A stretch of DNA of 32,244 nucleotides from Microvirga sp. 3-52 (GTDB taxonomy: Bacteria; Pseudomonadota; Alphaproteobacteria; Rhizobiales; Beijerinckiaceae): positions 1 through 32,244 of the forward strand of contig NZ_JAHAMK010000040.1 of the NCBI RefSeq assembly GCF_018383585.1. Direction: 5' to 3'. The notes under the pieces are model-generated. The model was not told where the DNA came from and ran no database searches. It worked only from the letters and a program-made list of their open reading frames with translations. Position 1 is the first letter of the stretch, and every line of letters starts with the position of its first letter. Of the stretch, positions 6,849-14,555 are shown piece after piece. Position numbers and translations under genes: made by a program.

Positions 6849-7529
6849 TTACCCGAGCAGGTCGGGCCGCCGCTCCCGCGTGATGCGTTCCGATTCCGCG
6901 CGGCGCCAGCGCTCGATCACGGCATGGTTGCCGGAGAGCAGCACGTCGGGGATCGGCCGTCCCTCCCATTCGCGGGGCCTCGTGTAATGCGGGTATTCGA
7001 GGCGGTTCGACTCGAAGCTCTCCTCGGTGCCGGAGGCTTCCTTGCCCATGACGCCAGGGAGCAGGCGCACACAGGCATCGAGCACGATCATCGCGGCCAT
7101 CTCGCCGCCGGAGAGCACGTAATCGCCGATGGAGACTTCCTCGAGACTCCGCGCCTCGATCACGCGCTCGTCGACGCCCTCGAACCGGCCGCAGACGATG
7201 ACCGCGCCGGGACCTGCCGCGAGCTCGCGCACGCGGAGCTGCGTCAGCGGCTTGCCGCGCGGGCTCATCAGCAGTCTCGGGCGTGGATCGTCGGCCGACA
7301 CATTGGCGTCGATGGCAGCGGCCAGCACGTCGCAGCGGATCACCATGCCGGGTCCACCACCGGCGGGCGTATCGTCGACGGTGCGGTGACGGCCGAGGCC
7401 ATGGTCGCGGATGTTCTTCGCCGTCAGGGACCACACGCCGCGCGCGAGCGCATCGCCCGAGAGGGACATGCCGAGGGGCCCTGGAAACATGTCGGGATAA
7501 AGGGTGAGAATGGTGGCGTTGAAACTCAC
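6849..7529 (-). CDS. trmD: tRNA (guanine-N1-)-methyltransferase
   Basis: This SPOUT-class enzyme makes m1G37 next to the anticodon and prevents frameshifting. It starts MSFNATILTLYPDMFPG, then has DTPAGGGPGMV and the knot segment IGDYVLSGGEMAA, followed by SFESNRLEYPHYTRP, all hallmarks of TrmD. The 226-residue length is normal. The start is a GTG whose bases overlap the rimM stop (GTGA), so the two are probably translationally coupled. Confidence 0.98.
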   Translation of the reverse strand: MSFNATILTLYPDMFPGPLGMSLSGDALARGVWSLTAKNIRDHGLGRHRTVDDTPAGGGPGMVIRCDVLAAAIDANVSADDPRPRLLMSPRGKPLTQLRVRELAAGPGAVIVCGRFEGVDERVIEARSLEEVSIGDYVLSGGEMAAMIVLDACVRLLPGVMGKEASGTEESFESNRLEYPHYTRPREWEGRPIPDVLLSGNHAVIERWRRAESERITRERRPDLLG

Positions 7530-8239
7530 GCCTCGTCCTCGGAGTCAGCTGCAGGTTTCGCCTGTTCGAACAGATCATCCGGCGGCGCCGCGACGATGCG
7601 TTTGCCCGCTATATCCACTGTCGGCACGAAAGCCTTGGTGAAGGGCAGGAATGCGGTTGGGCCTTTTTGCACCGGTGCGATCTCCAGAAGGTCGCCGCCG
7701 CCGTAATTGGGCACATCGATCACGGTGCCGATGATCTCGCCTGCTTCGTTCTGGACGGCCAGGCCGATCAGGTCCGCGAGCAGGAATTCGTCATCCTCGT
7801 CCGGCGGAGGGAGCTTTTCGCGCGCGACGTAAAGCTGCACGCGGTTGAGCGCCTCGGACGCTTCGCGCGTGGTGACTCCGTCGACAACGGCGATGAGCAG
7901 ATCGGCTGCGCCGCCGCGAGCGGCCCGGACGTTCTTGAGAGAAAAAGTCTTGCCGTTGCTCGCGATCAACGGCCTGTACTCGGCGATCGCCTGCGGATCG
8001 CCGGTATGGGATTTCAGCCGCACTTCGCCCTTGAGGCCATGAGCGCGACCGAACTCGCCGACGAGGACGAGGTTATCCCGCTGAGACGGGGAGAGCCCTC
8101 CTCCCCCTTGTGGGGAGGAGATGGAGGTGGGGGTGTCAGCGCCACGTTCTGATGCTTTGACGCTCGCACCCCCACCCCTGCCCCTCCCCACGGGGGGGAG
8201 GGATGAGGTGGAGCGCTGGTTGAAGCGCTCCCTCTTCAT
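7526..8239 (-). CDS. rimM: Ribosome maturation factor RimM with repeat-encoded N-terminal extension
   Basis: RimM assists assembly of the 30S head by binding S19. Its fold proper begins near residue 58 (RDNLVLVGEFGRAHGLKGEV), followed by the PRC-barrel half (DEFLLADLIGLAVQNE). The protein is 237 residues against the usual 165-190. The first 57 or so residues (MKRERFNQRSTSS, then PVGRGRGGG and SISSPQGGGG) are low-complexity and come from a palindromic repeat at 8098-8202. There is no ATG, GTG or TTG between the repeat and the conserved domain, so ordinary initiation must pass through the repeat. The ATG is 5 bases after the rpsP stop; the gene's end overlaps trmD. Confidence 0.95.
   Translation of the reverse strand: MKRERFNQRSTSSLPPVGRGRGGGASVKASERGADTPTSISSPQGGGGLSPSQRDNLVLVGEFGRAHGLKGEVRLKSHTGDPQAIAEYRPLIASNGKTFSLKNVRAARGGAADLLIAVVDGVTTREASEALNRVQLYVAREKLPPPDEDDEFLLADLIGLAVQNEAGEIIGTVIDVPNYGGGDLLEIAPVQKGPTAFLPFTKAFVPTVDIAGKRIVAAPPDDLFEQAKPAADSEDEA
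8098..8202. repeat. Composite palindromic repeat inside the rimM 5' coding region
   Basis: Three nested or flanking inverted repeats are visible: ctcctcccc (8098-8106) with ggggaggag (8112-8120); ggtgggggt (8126-8134) with acccccacc (8168-8176); and ccctcccc (8182-8189) with ggggaggg (8195-8202). The pattern of two G/C hairpins joined by a long-range stem looks like intergenic elements common in Hyphomicrobiales genomes (recalled, not searched). Here it sits within an open reading frame. Confidence 0.85.
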
Positions 8240-8244
8240 GGTGC

Positions 8245-8598
8245 TTACGCAGCCTCGCCGGCGGCAGCGGCAGCGGCCTTGGCATCGGCGCGCTCCTGGG
8301 CCTTCTTGCCAGGCACCGCCTTCTGCGGGTTGCTGCGGGCCGGACGCTTCAGGAGGCCGGCGGCATCGAGGAAGCGCAGGACGCGGTCGGTCGGCTGGGC
8401 GCCCTTGGCGAGCCAGGCCTGGATCTTCTCGGTCTCGAGAACGACGCGGCCGGCGTCATCCTTCGGCTTCATCGGGTCATAGGTGCCGACCTTCTCGATG
8501 AAACGGCCATCGCGCGGGGAGCGCGAGTCGGCCACGACGATGCGGTAGTAGGGACGCTTCTTCGCACCACCACGGGTGAGACGGATCTTCAGGGACAT
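8245..8598 (-). CDS. rpsP: 30S ribosomal protein S16
   Basis: It starts MSLKIRLTRGGAKKRPYYRI and continues VVADSRSPRDGRFIEKVGTYDP, the conserved S16 core. The core ends near residue 80; a further 35 residues rich in Ala, Lys and Gln form the tail (AKAAAAAAGEAA), as often seen in alphaproteobacterial S16. It sits between the 89-residue unknown and rimM, with short gaps of 9 and 5 bases, in the ffh operon. Confidence 0.98.
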   Translation of the reverse strand: MSLKIRLTRGGAKKRPYYRIVVADSRSPRDGRFIEKVGTYDPMKPKDDAGRVVLETEKIQAWLAKGAQPTDRVLRFLDAAGLLKRPARSNPQKAVPGKKAQERADAKAAAAAAGEAA

Positions 8599-8607
8599 TT
8601 ATAGCTC

Positions 8608-8877
8608 CTAGTGTCTAAGCTTTTCACCAAATTCGCTGATCAGGCGTTCGATGGAGGACTCATCCTCCAAGTCACCCGCGGTTCGGAACACTTCCACATC
8701 GGTCGTGCCGTCCTCGAGCAGATCGATCTCCCAGTATTCACCGGGAACACGTGCGAGAACGGTAATACCGTCCTCTCGGAGGAGACGGACCTCATTCCAG
8801 ATGCCCGCACCCTCCAATCTCCTGGACAGCGTATGAGCGCGCTGAAGCAGCTCTGTCGCCATCAAACTCTCGGTCAC
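8608..8877 (-). CDS. Unknown 89-residue protein coupled to ffh
   Basis: No named family is recognised. It is a small acidic soluble protein with a predicted helix first (LLQRAHTLSRRLEGAGIWNE) and then short strands (EVRLLREDGITVLARVPGEYWEIDLLEDG). It ends in an acidic helix. The GTG start overlaps the ffh stop (GTGA) and has a strong ribosome site, ggagg, six bases upstream; an internal ATG at 8862 is possible but less well placed. Coupling to ffh and closeness to rpsP suggest steady expression with the translation and targeting genes. No function is claimed. Confidence 0.75.
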   Translation of the reverse strand: MTESLMATELLQRAHTLSRRLEGAGIWNEVRLLREDGITVLARVPGEYWEIDLLEDGTTDVEVFRTAGDLEDESSIERLISEFGEKLRH

Positions 8878-10436
8878 TTCTTCTTTCCTCCGAACGGGAA
8901 GCCCCCGATGCCCGGAAGACCCGGGATCTTGCCGCCACCGAGACCGGGCAGGCTTGGGCCGCCCTTCGGCATCGCGGGAAGGCCGCCGGCACCGCCGGGG
9001 AAGTCGGGCAGCTTGCCGCCCATCTGCTTCTGCAGCGCCTCGATCTGCTCCGGCGTCGGCTGGGGCATTCCACCCATGCCACCGCCACCGCCGATGCCGA
9101 ACATTTTTCCGAGCGCACCGGCCATGCCCTTGCCCTTGCCGCCACCCATCATCTTCATGACGTCAGCCATCTGGCGGTGCATCTTCAGGAGCTTGTTGAT
9201 CTCCTCGACCTTCGCGCCGGCACCGGCGGCGATGCGCTTCTTGCGCGAGGCCTTGAGAATGTCCGGGTTGCGGCGCTCGGCGGGCGTCATGGAATCGATG
9301 ATGGCGCGCTGGCGCTTGATGATCCGGTCGTCGAGATTGGCATTCTCGAGCTGCGACTTCATCTTGGCGATGCCGGGCAGCATTCCCATCATGCCGGAGA
9401 GGCCGCCGATCTTTTCCATCTGGGCGAGCTGGTCGCGCAGATCTTCCAGGTCGAACTTGCCCTTGCGCATCTTGTCGGCCATGCGCTGGGCCTGCGCCTG
9501 GTCGAAGTTCTCGGCGGCCCTTTCGACCAGCGAGACGATGTCGCCCATGCCGAGAATGCGGTTGGCGACGCGGCTCGGGTGGAATTCCTCCAGCGCGTCG
9601 ACCTTCTCGCCCGTACCGATGAGCTTGATCGGCTTGCCGGTGACGGCCCGCATGGACAGAGCGGCACCGCCGCGGGCATCGCCGTCCATTCTCGTGAGCA
9701 CGATGCCGGTGACGCCGAGGCGCTGATCGAAGGCGCGCGCGGTGTTGACCGCGTCCTGACCGGTGAGCGCGTCGGCGACGAGCAGCACCTCGTGCGGGCT
9801 GGTGGCGGCACGCACTTCGGCGGCCTCCATCATGAGGGCCTCGTCGACCGTTACGCGGCCGGCGGTGTCGAGCATCACCACGTCGTAGCCGCCGAGACGA
9901 GCCGCCTCCATGGCACGACGGGCGATCTGCACGGCCGACTGGCCGGCCATGATGGGCAGCGTGTCGACACCGACCTGCTTGCCGAGCACGGCAAGCTGCT
10001 CCATCGCGGCCGGACGACGGGTGTCGAGGGATGCCATGAGCACGCGGCGATTGTCGCGGTCCGTCAGGCGCTTGGCGATCTTGGCGGTCGTGGTCGTCTT
10101 ACCCGAACCCTGGAGGCCGACCATGAGGATGCCGACGGGCGGAACCGCATTGAGGCTGATCACCTCCGCGTCCGCGCCCAGCATCTCCACGAGCTGGTCG
10201 TGGACGATCTTGACCACCTGCTGGCCAGGCGAGACCGACTTGACCACCTCGGCGCCGACGGCGCGGGCACGGACTTTGTCCGTGAAGGAGCGCACCACCT
10301 CGAGCGCCACGTCGGCCTCGAGCAGGGCGCGGCGAACCTCGCGCAGGGCCGCATTGACATCCTCCTCGGTGAGCGCGCCGCGGCGCGTCAGCCCGTTGAG
10401 GATATTGGAAAGCTTGTCGGAAAGGCCTTCGAACAT
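8874..10436 (-). CDS. ffh: Signal recognition particle protein Ffh (SRP54)
   Basis: This is the GTPase that binds 4.5S RNA and signal sequences and delivers ribosomes to FtsY. The N domain begins MFEGLSDKLSNIL. The G domain has GLQGSGKTTTTAKIAKRL (P-loop), LDTAGR, and TRMDGDARGGAAL. The methionine-rich M domain follows, with LPGIAKMK and a Gly/Met/Pro-rich tail. ATG at 10436 is chosen because MFEGLSDKL is the family's usual start; an in-frame GTG at 10442 overlapping the upstream stop would add two residues. It lies between two small genes that touch or overlap it. FtsY is encoded about 7 kb away. Confidence 0.98.
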   Translation of the reverse strand: MFEGLSDKLSNILNGLTRRGALTEEDVNAALREVRRALLEADVALEVVRSFTDKVRARAVGAEVVKSVSPGQQVVKIVHDQLVEMLGADAEVISLNAVPPVGILMVGLQGSGKTTTTAKIAKRLTDRDNRRVLMASLDTRRPAAMEQLAVLGKQVGVDTLPIMAGQSAVQIARRAMEAARLGGYDVVMLDTAGRVTVDEALMMEAAEVRAATSPHEVLLVADALTGQDAVNTARAFDQRLGVTGIVLTRMDGDARGGAALSMRAVTGKPIKLIGTGEKVDALEEFHPSRVANRILGMGDIVSLVERAAENFDQAQAQRMADKMRKGKFDLEDLRDQLAQMEKIGGLSGMMGMLPGIAKMKSQLENANLDDRIIKRQRAIIDSMTPAERRNPDILKASRKKRIAAGAGAKVEEINKLLKMHRQMADVMKMMGGGKGKGMAGALGKMFGIGGGGGMGGMPQPTPEQIEALQKQMGGKLPDFPGGAGGLPAMPKGGPSLPGLGGGKIPGLPGIGGFPFGGKKK

Positions 10437-10438
10437 GA

Positions 10439-10654
10439 TCACTCAATTCCTTTTGCGATGAGGGGTACATCGCTCTTCGCAAGGGCCTTTTCAAAGTGGT
10501 CGATCGCCGCCTTGAACTTGTCGCGGCAGCCGGGATTGCAGAAGCCGACCACCTCGCCGCGATAGAGGGTGAGCGAGTCCGCCGCGATCGGCTTTCCCGA
10601 CCACGGACAGGTCTCGTTGACCGCGTCCTCGATGCGCAATGTGTCGTCCGACAT
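10439..10654 (-). CDS. Small CxxxC-type metal-binding-like protein, first gene of the ffh operon (71 aa)
   Basis: The sequence has CPWSGKPIAADSLTLY followed by VVGFCNPGCRDKF. The four-part Cys pattern (one C early, then CNPGC) before a short helix resembles YHS/TRASH-like small metal-binding domains. Some genomes label such genes glutathione S-transferase, which the sequence does not support. It is cytoplasmic. The stop is 2 bases from the ffh ATG (and overlaps the alternative GTG), implying coupling. Its start codon lies in a sequence complementary to its own leader. Family assignment moderate; function unknown. Confidence 0.75.
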   Translation of the reverse strand: MSDDTLRIEDAVNETCPWSGKPIAADSLTLYRGEVVGFCNPGCRDKFKAAIDHFEKALAKSDVPLIAKGIE

Positions 10655-10777
10655 CCGTTCGTCCTCACGGCGAAACCCAAATGAAAGCGCGCCCGAGGGC
10701 GCATCGCGCTGTCGGACGTTGACCTCCAGCCCCTCGGGCTGGTCGGCGGCTCAAAAGGGCTCGCTCTACAGATTTGC
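10645..10777 (-). promoter_or_regulatory. Structured leader of the ffh operon, possible start-codon sequestering RNA
   Basis: The predicted transcript runs about 125 bases before the first ATG (10654). It contains a 7-bp hairpin ccagccc/gggctgg (10726-10742) and a GC hairpin gcgccc/gggcgc (10689-10702). The 9-base leader segment at 10710-10718 is exactly complementary to 10645-10653, which includes the last two bases of the start codon. The ribosome site gaggac (10661-10666) also contains ggacg, able to compete for the same leader segment. No known riboswitch class was recognised. Confidence 0.5.
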
Positions 10778-10783
10778 GGTCAG

Positions 10784-10812
10784 CACCTAAGGGGAAAAGG
10801 CGGCGAAGTCAA
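10784..10812 (-). promoter_or_regulatory. Promoter of the ffh-rpsP-rimM-trmD operon
   Basis: On the minus strand TTGACT (10807-10812) and TAGGTG (10784-10789) are exactly 17 bases apart. The -35 box is nearly perfect and the -10 box moderate. It is the only good promoter seen in the upstream gap and would give the leader described beside it. Confidence 0.55.
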
Positions 10813-10886
10813 GGAAAAGGCCGATGACAGAGAGTCTTGGGAGCTTCATCGCTCCCCTCCTGGACAAGGCGGAGGCTCCTCCGCGT

Positions 10887-10971
10887 CGTCACCGGCCTTG
10901 TGCCGGTGATCTCGATGTGAGGCGCGGCGCTTCAAACAACTGGGATGGCCGGGACAAGCCCGGCCATGACG
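10887..10971. repeat. Two-hairpin intergenic palindromic repeat, copy B
   Basis: It begins cgtcaccggccttgtgccgg, is linked by gatctcgatg, and ends ggccgggacaagcccggcc followed by atgacg. It carries both hairpins and complementary ends (cgtca/tgacg). It lies between the divergent ffh operon and the hydrolase gene at 11063. A separate small hairpin gggagc/gctccc lies at 10839-10856. Nothing else is seen in this 400-base gap apart from the ffh promoter and leader. Confidence 0.85.
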
Positions 10972-11062
10972 TGGCGGATGACATGACGGGACGATGCTGA
11001 GGCCCCTTGCCGATCCGCCCCGGCATCCCCACGCTTAAAGCCTCGCTGGATCCGACGCCTCC

Positions 11063-12127
11063 ATGAACCGCCGCACCCTTCTTAAAGCTTTCGGCCTTCC
11101 CGTCATTGCCACGACCGGGGCACTGGGCTGGATGACCGCCGCCCGTTCCAGGAACCGCTATTACGAGGGCCCTGTCACGGATCATTTCGACGGGGTGCGG
11201 TTCTTCTCGCCGGGGCAACCGCAGGACAAGGGATTCCTAGAGCTCGCCCGCTGGCAGCTCGGCGGCGGGCGCAAGGATTGGCCGGACACCTTTCCGAGCC
11301 CCTTCCGGGACAAGCCCCCGGCCGCGGTGCAGGGCCTGCGTTCCGCGTTGATCGGCCATGCCTCGTTCCTGATCCAGGTGGCGGGCCTCAACATCCTCAC
11401 CGACCCGGTCTACTCCGAACGGGCGAGCCCGGTCTCCTTCGCCGGTCCGAAGCGGGTCAACCCGCCGGGCATCGCCTTCGACGACCTGCCGCCGATCCAT
11501 GCGGTGCTGATCACCCACAACCATTACGACCACCTCGACACCGAGACCCTCGGCCGCCTCTGGCAGAGGGATCGCCCGAAATTCGTTGCGCCGCTCGGCA
11601 ACGATGCGGTGATCCGGGCCGAGCACCCGGAGATCCCGGTCGAGACGCGGGACTGGGGCGGCACCATCGACCTCGGCCATGGCGTCACGGCCCATGTCGA
11701 GCCCGCCTATCACTGGTCGGCACGCGGCATCAACGACCGGCGCATGGCGCTCTGGTGCGCCTATGTGCTCACGACGCCCGCCGGCACGATCTACCATGTG
11801 GGCGATACCGGCTTCGGCGACGGCAAAATCTTTCACGGCATGCGCGAGCGCTTCGGCAGGCCCCGCCTCGCCCATCTGCCCATCGGCGCCTATGAGCCGC
11901 GCTGGTTCATGGAGCCGCAGCACATGAACCCGGAGGATGCCGTGAAGGTGCTGCGCATCATTGAAGCCGAGCAGGCGCTCGGCCACCATTGGGGCACGTT
12001 CCGGCTCACCAACGAGGGCGTCGACGAGCCGCCGCAGGAACTGGCGACGGCGCTCCAGGCCGCCGAAATTCCAGCTGACCGGTTCAGACCGTTGCGGCCC
12101 GGGGAGGCGTGGATGCCGTCAGCTTGA
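11063..12127 (+). CDS. Exported metallo-beta-lactamase-fold hydrolase, NAPE-PLD-like (354 aa)
   Basis: The N-terminus MNRRTLLKAFGLPVIATTG resembles a Tat signal or anchor (twin Arg, then a hydrophobic stretch). The motif ITHNHYDHLD gives the HxHxDH zinc site. Further ligands lie in PAYHWSARG, YHVGDTGFGDG and ALGHHWGTF. The segment RYYEGPVTDHFDGVRFF is typical of the N-acylphosphatidylethanolamine phospholipase D-like group, so a lipid or phosphodiester substrate is plausible but unproven. Its 3' end overlaps the convergent HAD gene by 44 bases. Confidence 0.88.
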   Translation: MNRRTLLKAFGLPVIATTGALGWMTAARSRNRYYEGPVTDHFDGVRFFSPGQPQDKGFLELARWQLGGGRKDWPDTFPSPFRDKPPAAVQGLRSALIGHASFLIQVAGLNILTDPVYSERASPVSFAGPKRVNPPGIAFDDLPPIHAVLITHNHYDHLDTETLGRLWQRDRPKFVAPLGNDAVIRAEHPEIPVETRDWGGTIDLGHGVTAHVEPAYHWSARGINDRRMALWCAYVLTTPAGTIYHVGDTGFGDGKIFHGMRERFGRPRLAHLPIGAYEPRWFMEPQHMNPEDAVKVLRIIEAEQALGHHWGTFRLTNEGVDEPPQELATALQAAEIPADRFRPLRPGEAWMPSA

Positions 12128-12755
12128 GGATCGGCTCCTCCAGCCCTCGCGGATCGTCCACCAGACAGGCCGCGCCCGCATCCAGCAGTTCCTGCCGGGA
12201 CCCGTAACCCCAGGTGACGCCAATCGCCGCGAGGCCGTTGGCTCCGGCTCCGGCGACATCGTGCTCGCGGTCGCCGATCATGACGGCTCCCGCAGGGCCG
12301 AAGCGCTCCTGGTCGAGCAGGTGCCGGATGAGATCCCGCTTGTCGGCGTTCCGGTTGTCGAGCTCGGAGCCGTAGATCCCGCAAAAGAACCGCGACAGAT
12401 CGAAATGGTCGAGAATCCGCCGCGCATAGACATGGGGCTTCGAGGTTGCGACGAAGAGGCGGACGCCTTTCTCCTGAAGATCCTGGAGCAGGGCCGGGAT
12501 GCCCGCATAGACCTCGTTCTCGAACAGGCCGACCTCGCTGAACCGCTCCCGGTAGAGACGCAGGGCCTCCTGTGCATCCCCGGCTGGACCCAGCAGCTTC
12601 GCAAAGCTCGCGATCAGGGGCGGGCCGATCATCCAGGTCAGTTCGTCCGCGTACGGCACGGGGCGTCCGAGCCTGTCGAGGGCGTACTGGATCGACCGGG
12701 TGATGCCGGCCTTCGGGTCGGTCAGGGTCCCGTCGAGGTCGAAGAGCGCGATCAT
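12084..12755 (-). CDS. HAD-superfamily phosphatase, phosphoglycolate phosphatase-like (223 aa)
   Basis: The catalytic DLDGTL lies at residues 6-11. A helical cap follows (residues 15-80), then the Thr motif in LFVATSKPHVYA and the final MIGDREHDVAGAGANG acidic motif. It most resembles the Gph/5'-nucleotidase branch (TRSIQYALDRLG, MIGPPL). The substrate could be phosphoglycolate or a nucleotide. The start overlaps the stop of the upstream GyrI-like gene (ATGA), so the two form an operon. The tail is antisense to the hydrolase gene. Confidence 0.9.
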   Translation of the reverse strand: MIALFDLDGTLTDPKAGITRSIQYALDRLGRPVPYADELTWMIGPPLIASFAKLLGPAGDAQEALRLYRERFSEVGLFENEVYAGIPALLQDLQEKGVRLFVATSKPHVYARRILDHFDLSRFFCGIYGSELDNRNADKRDLIRHLLDQERFGPAGAVMIGDREHDVAGAGANGLAAIGVTWGYGSRQELLDAGAACLVDDPRGLEEPILKLTASTPPRAATV

Positions 12756-13519
12756 TCTTTCGGCTGAACGTAGATGTTCACCTCGAAATTGGTGTCCTGC
12801 GAATCCGTGAAGTCGCTCACGTATTCCTCGATGAAGGCATCCTTGGCGACGATCTCCTTGATGTCGAGATAGGCCGTGATCGTCTCGTAGGTGCCGTCGA
12901 TCTCGTCATAGGCGTCCTTGTGCACGAAGCGGAAGGACCGGCCCTCCGGGGTCTTGCCGAACTTGATCTCGGGAGTGAGTTCCGTCTTGCCCTCCGGAAC
13001 CCTCTCGATCGGCACCATCGCCTCGTACTTGAACCCGTTGTCGTCGGTGTCGACGAAGATCGTCACCGGCCGGCCCGTCGGCGCGATCCCGGCCTTCTTG
13101 AGCTCGTCCTCGATCCTGGTGAAGGCGCTCTTCAGGTTGGCGAAGGCCTCGTCCCAGGTGCTGATGCCGTTGAGCACCACCGCGGGTTTTGCGACCAGGA
13201 CGCCCTCCTCGACGCCTGTCGGGTCGCTCGGATTCGGGAACAGCGTCGTGCGGCCGGCCTGCTGCGCGGAGCCCGGGCCGGCGGGAGTTGCAGGCGACGG
13301 GGTCGCGGGAATTGGCTGAGCGGTTGCCGGCGCCTGCGGAACCGCGGGGGTCTGGGGTTCGGCCGGGCCCGGCGCAGGCTGCGGTGTTGCCGGTGGAGTG
13401 GCCGGGATTGCGGGGGCAACCGGTGCCGGCGGCGGATTGGCGCCTGGGGGCGTCTGCGCAAGGGCAACGCTCGAGCAGAGGGCAAGAACGAGAAGAAAAC
13501 CTGAAGAGCGCAGCCGCAT
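12752..13519 (-). CDS. Exported proline/alanine-rich protein with GyrI-like effector-binding domain (255 aa)
   Basis: A signal peptide comes first (SGFLLVLALCSSVALAQ), with cleavage likely after ALA near residue 21. A Pro/Ala-rich low-complexity linker runs to about residue 85. The C-terminal 140 residues or so (from GISTWDEAFANLKSAF to FEVNIYVQPKE) look like the GyrI/AraC effector-binding fold, here in an exported protein rather than on a regulator. Ligand unknown. It is the first gene of a pair with the HAD phosphatase. The low-complexity linker may tether the domain in the periplasm. Confidence 0.8.
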   Translation of the reverse strand: MRLRSSGFLLVLALCSSVALAQTPPGANPPPAPVAPAIPATPPATPQPAPGPAEPQTPAVPQAPATAQPIPATPSPATPAGPGSAQQAGRTTLFPNPSDPTGVEEGVLVAKPAVVLNGISTWDEAFANLKSAFTRIEDELKKAGIAPTGRPVTIFVDTDDNGFKYEAMVPIERVPEGKTELTPEIKFGKTPEGRSFRFVHKDAYDEIDGTYETITAYLDIKEIVAKDAFIEEYVSDFTDSQDTNFEVNIYVQPKE

Positions 13520-13553
13520 GAGTAGGACGCCTTACCCGCGAATCACGAAGGGT

Positions 13554-13570
13554 TATGGTGCAGCACCATA
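13554..13570. promoter_or_regulatory. Near-perfect palindrome in a divergent gap
   Basis: tatggtgc and gcaccata flank a single central base, about 35 bases upstream of the GyrI-like gene start. The rest of the 191-base gap (13520-13710) has three ccgtcc-type inverted pieces near 13596-13648 but no gene. The palindrome is a candidate operator; no regulator is known. Confidence 0.4.
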
Positions 13571-13710
13571 GGGAGGTTTTGTTGCATCGGCGAGGCCGTC
13601 CGCAGGCTTCTGTGGAGGACGGATTGCAGCAGGCCGTCCGTTCGGACGATGCACAAAAAATCCTCTGGCCAGGACCCCAACATCCTCACCTAACGTCAAG
13701 GCCCTAGCCT

Positions 13711-14490
13711 ATGCTCAAGCGGTCACCCTATCCCGTTGAGGCCATCCCAGGAATGGAAGACTTCTTGATCTTTGCTCTGATCGGTTTCGGGGCCCAGCTC
13801 GTCGATGGTGCGCTCGGCATGGCGTTCGGCGTGCTCTCGACCACGAGCCTCCTGGCCTTCGGCGTGCCGCCTGCGACGGCCAGCGCGGTGACCCACATGA
13901 CGGAGATCTTCACCACCGCGGCCTCGGGCACCTCGCACGTGCTCCATCGCAACGTGAACTGGCGTCTCGTGGCCCGGCTGGCGCCAGCCGGCATGCTCGG
14001 AGGAGCCGTCGGGGCGTTCATCCTCTCCAACATCGAGGCGAAGACGATCCAGCCCCTGGTTTCGGCCTATCTGATGGGGATCGGCCTTTATATCGCCTTC
14101 AAGGCTTTCCGCCCGCTCTGGCCGCGGGAGGTCCGGGACTGGATGGTGCCCTGGATCGGGGCCGGCGGCGGCCTGCTCGACGCCATGGGCGGAGGCGGAT
14201 GGGGGCCCATCGTCACGAGCTCCCTGATCGGCCGGGGCCATGCTCCCCGGCAGGTGATCGGCTCCACCAACGTGACGGAGTTTCTCGTCACATTGGTGAT
14301 TTCCGCGACCTTCATCGTGAGCCTGGGCTGGTCGGAGCTGAGTTCGGCGGCAGGCCTGATCGCCGGCGGCGTCCTGGCGGCTCCCCTGGGCGGCTTCGTG
14401 GTCAGCCGGGTGCCGACCCGCCCCCTGATGGTCGCCGTGGGCCTGCTCATCGTCGCGACCAGCATTCCCCGGATCGTGCAGGCCTTCTGA
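13711..14490 (+). CDS. Sulfite exporter TauE/SafE family membrane permease
   Basis: It has about eight hydrophobic segments with the two family repeats. The first repeat begins FLIFALIGFGAQLVDGALGMAFG and the second WMVPWIGAGGGLLDAMGGGGWGP. The family moves sulfonates, sulfite or related organic anions; the substrate here is not shown. The start could be the ATG at 13711 or the ATG at 13753 (MEDFLIF), which begins closer to the first membrane segment; neither has a strong ribosome site. It stands alone, 65 bases before dapF. Confidence 0.9.
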   Translation: MLKRSPYPVEAIPGMEDFLIFALIGFGAQLVDGALGMAFGVLSTTSLLAFGVPPATASAVTHMTEIFTTAASGTSHVLHRNVNWRLVARLAPAGMLGGAVGAFILSNIEAKTIQPLVSAYLMGIGLYIAFKAFRPLWPREVRDWMVPWIGAGGGLLDAMGGGGWGPIVTSSLIGRGHAPRQVIGSTNVTEFLVTLVISATFIVSLGWSELSSAAGLIAGGVLAAPLGGFVVSRVPTRPLMVAVGLLIVATSIPRIVQAF

Positions 14491-14555
14491 CGATATTGCC
14501 GCAGAGGATCGCGATCCCTCTCGCGATTTCCGGCGTTTTCAGCCATATACCCCGC

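Noticed and set aside
10655..10800. 4.5S RNA (ffs) gene in the ffh upstream region
   Set aside because: The conserved ggtcaggtccggaagg-like core is absent; the structures fit an mRNA leader instead.
13596..13648. Fluoride or other known riboswitch ahead of the TauE/SafE gene
   Set aside because: The ccgtcc inverted pieces do not match any riboswitch consensus I know and no clear promoter precedes them.
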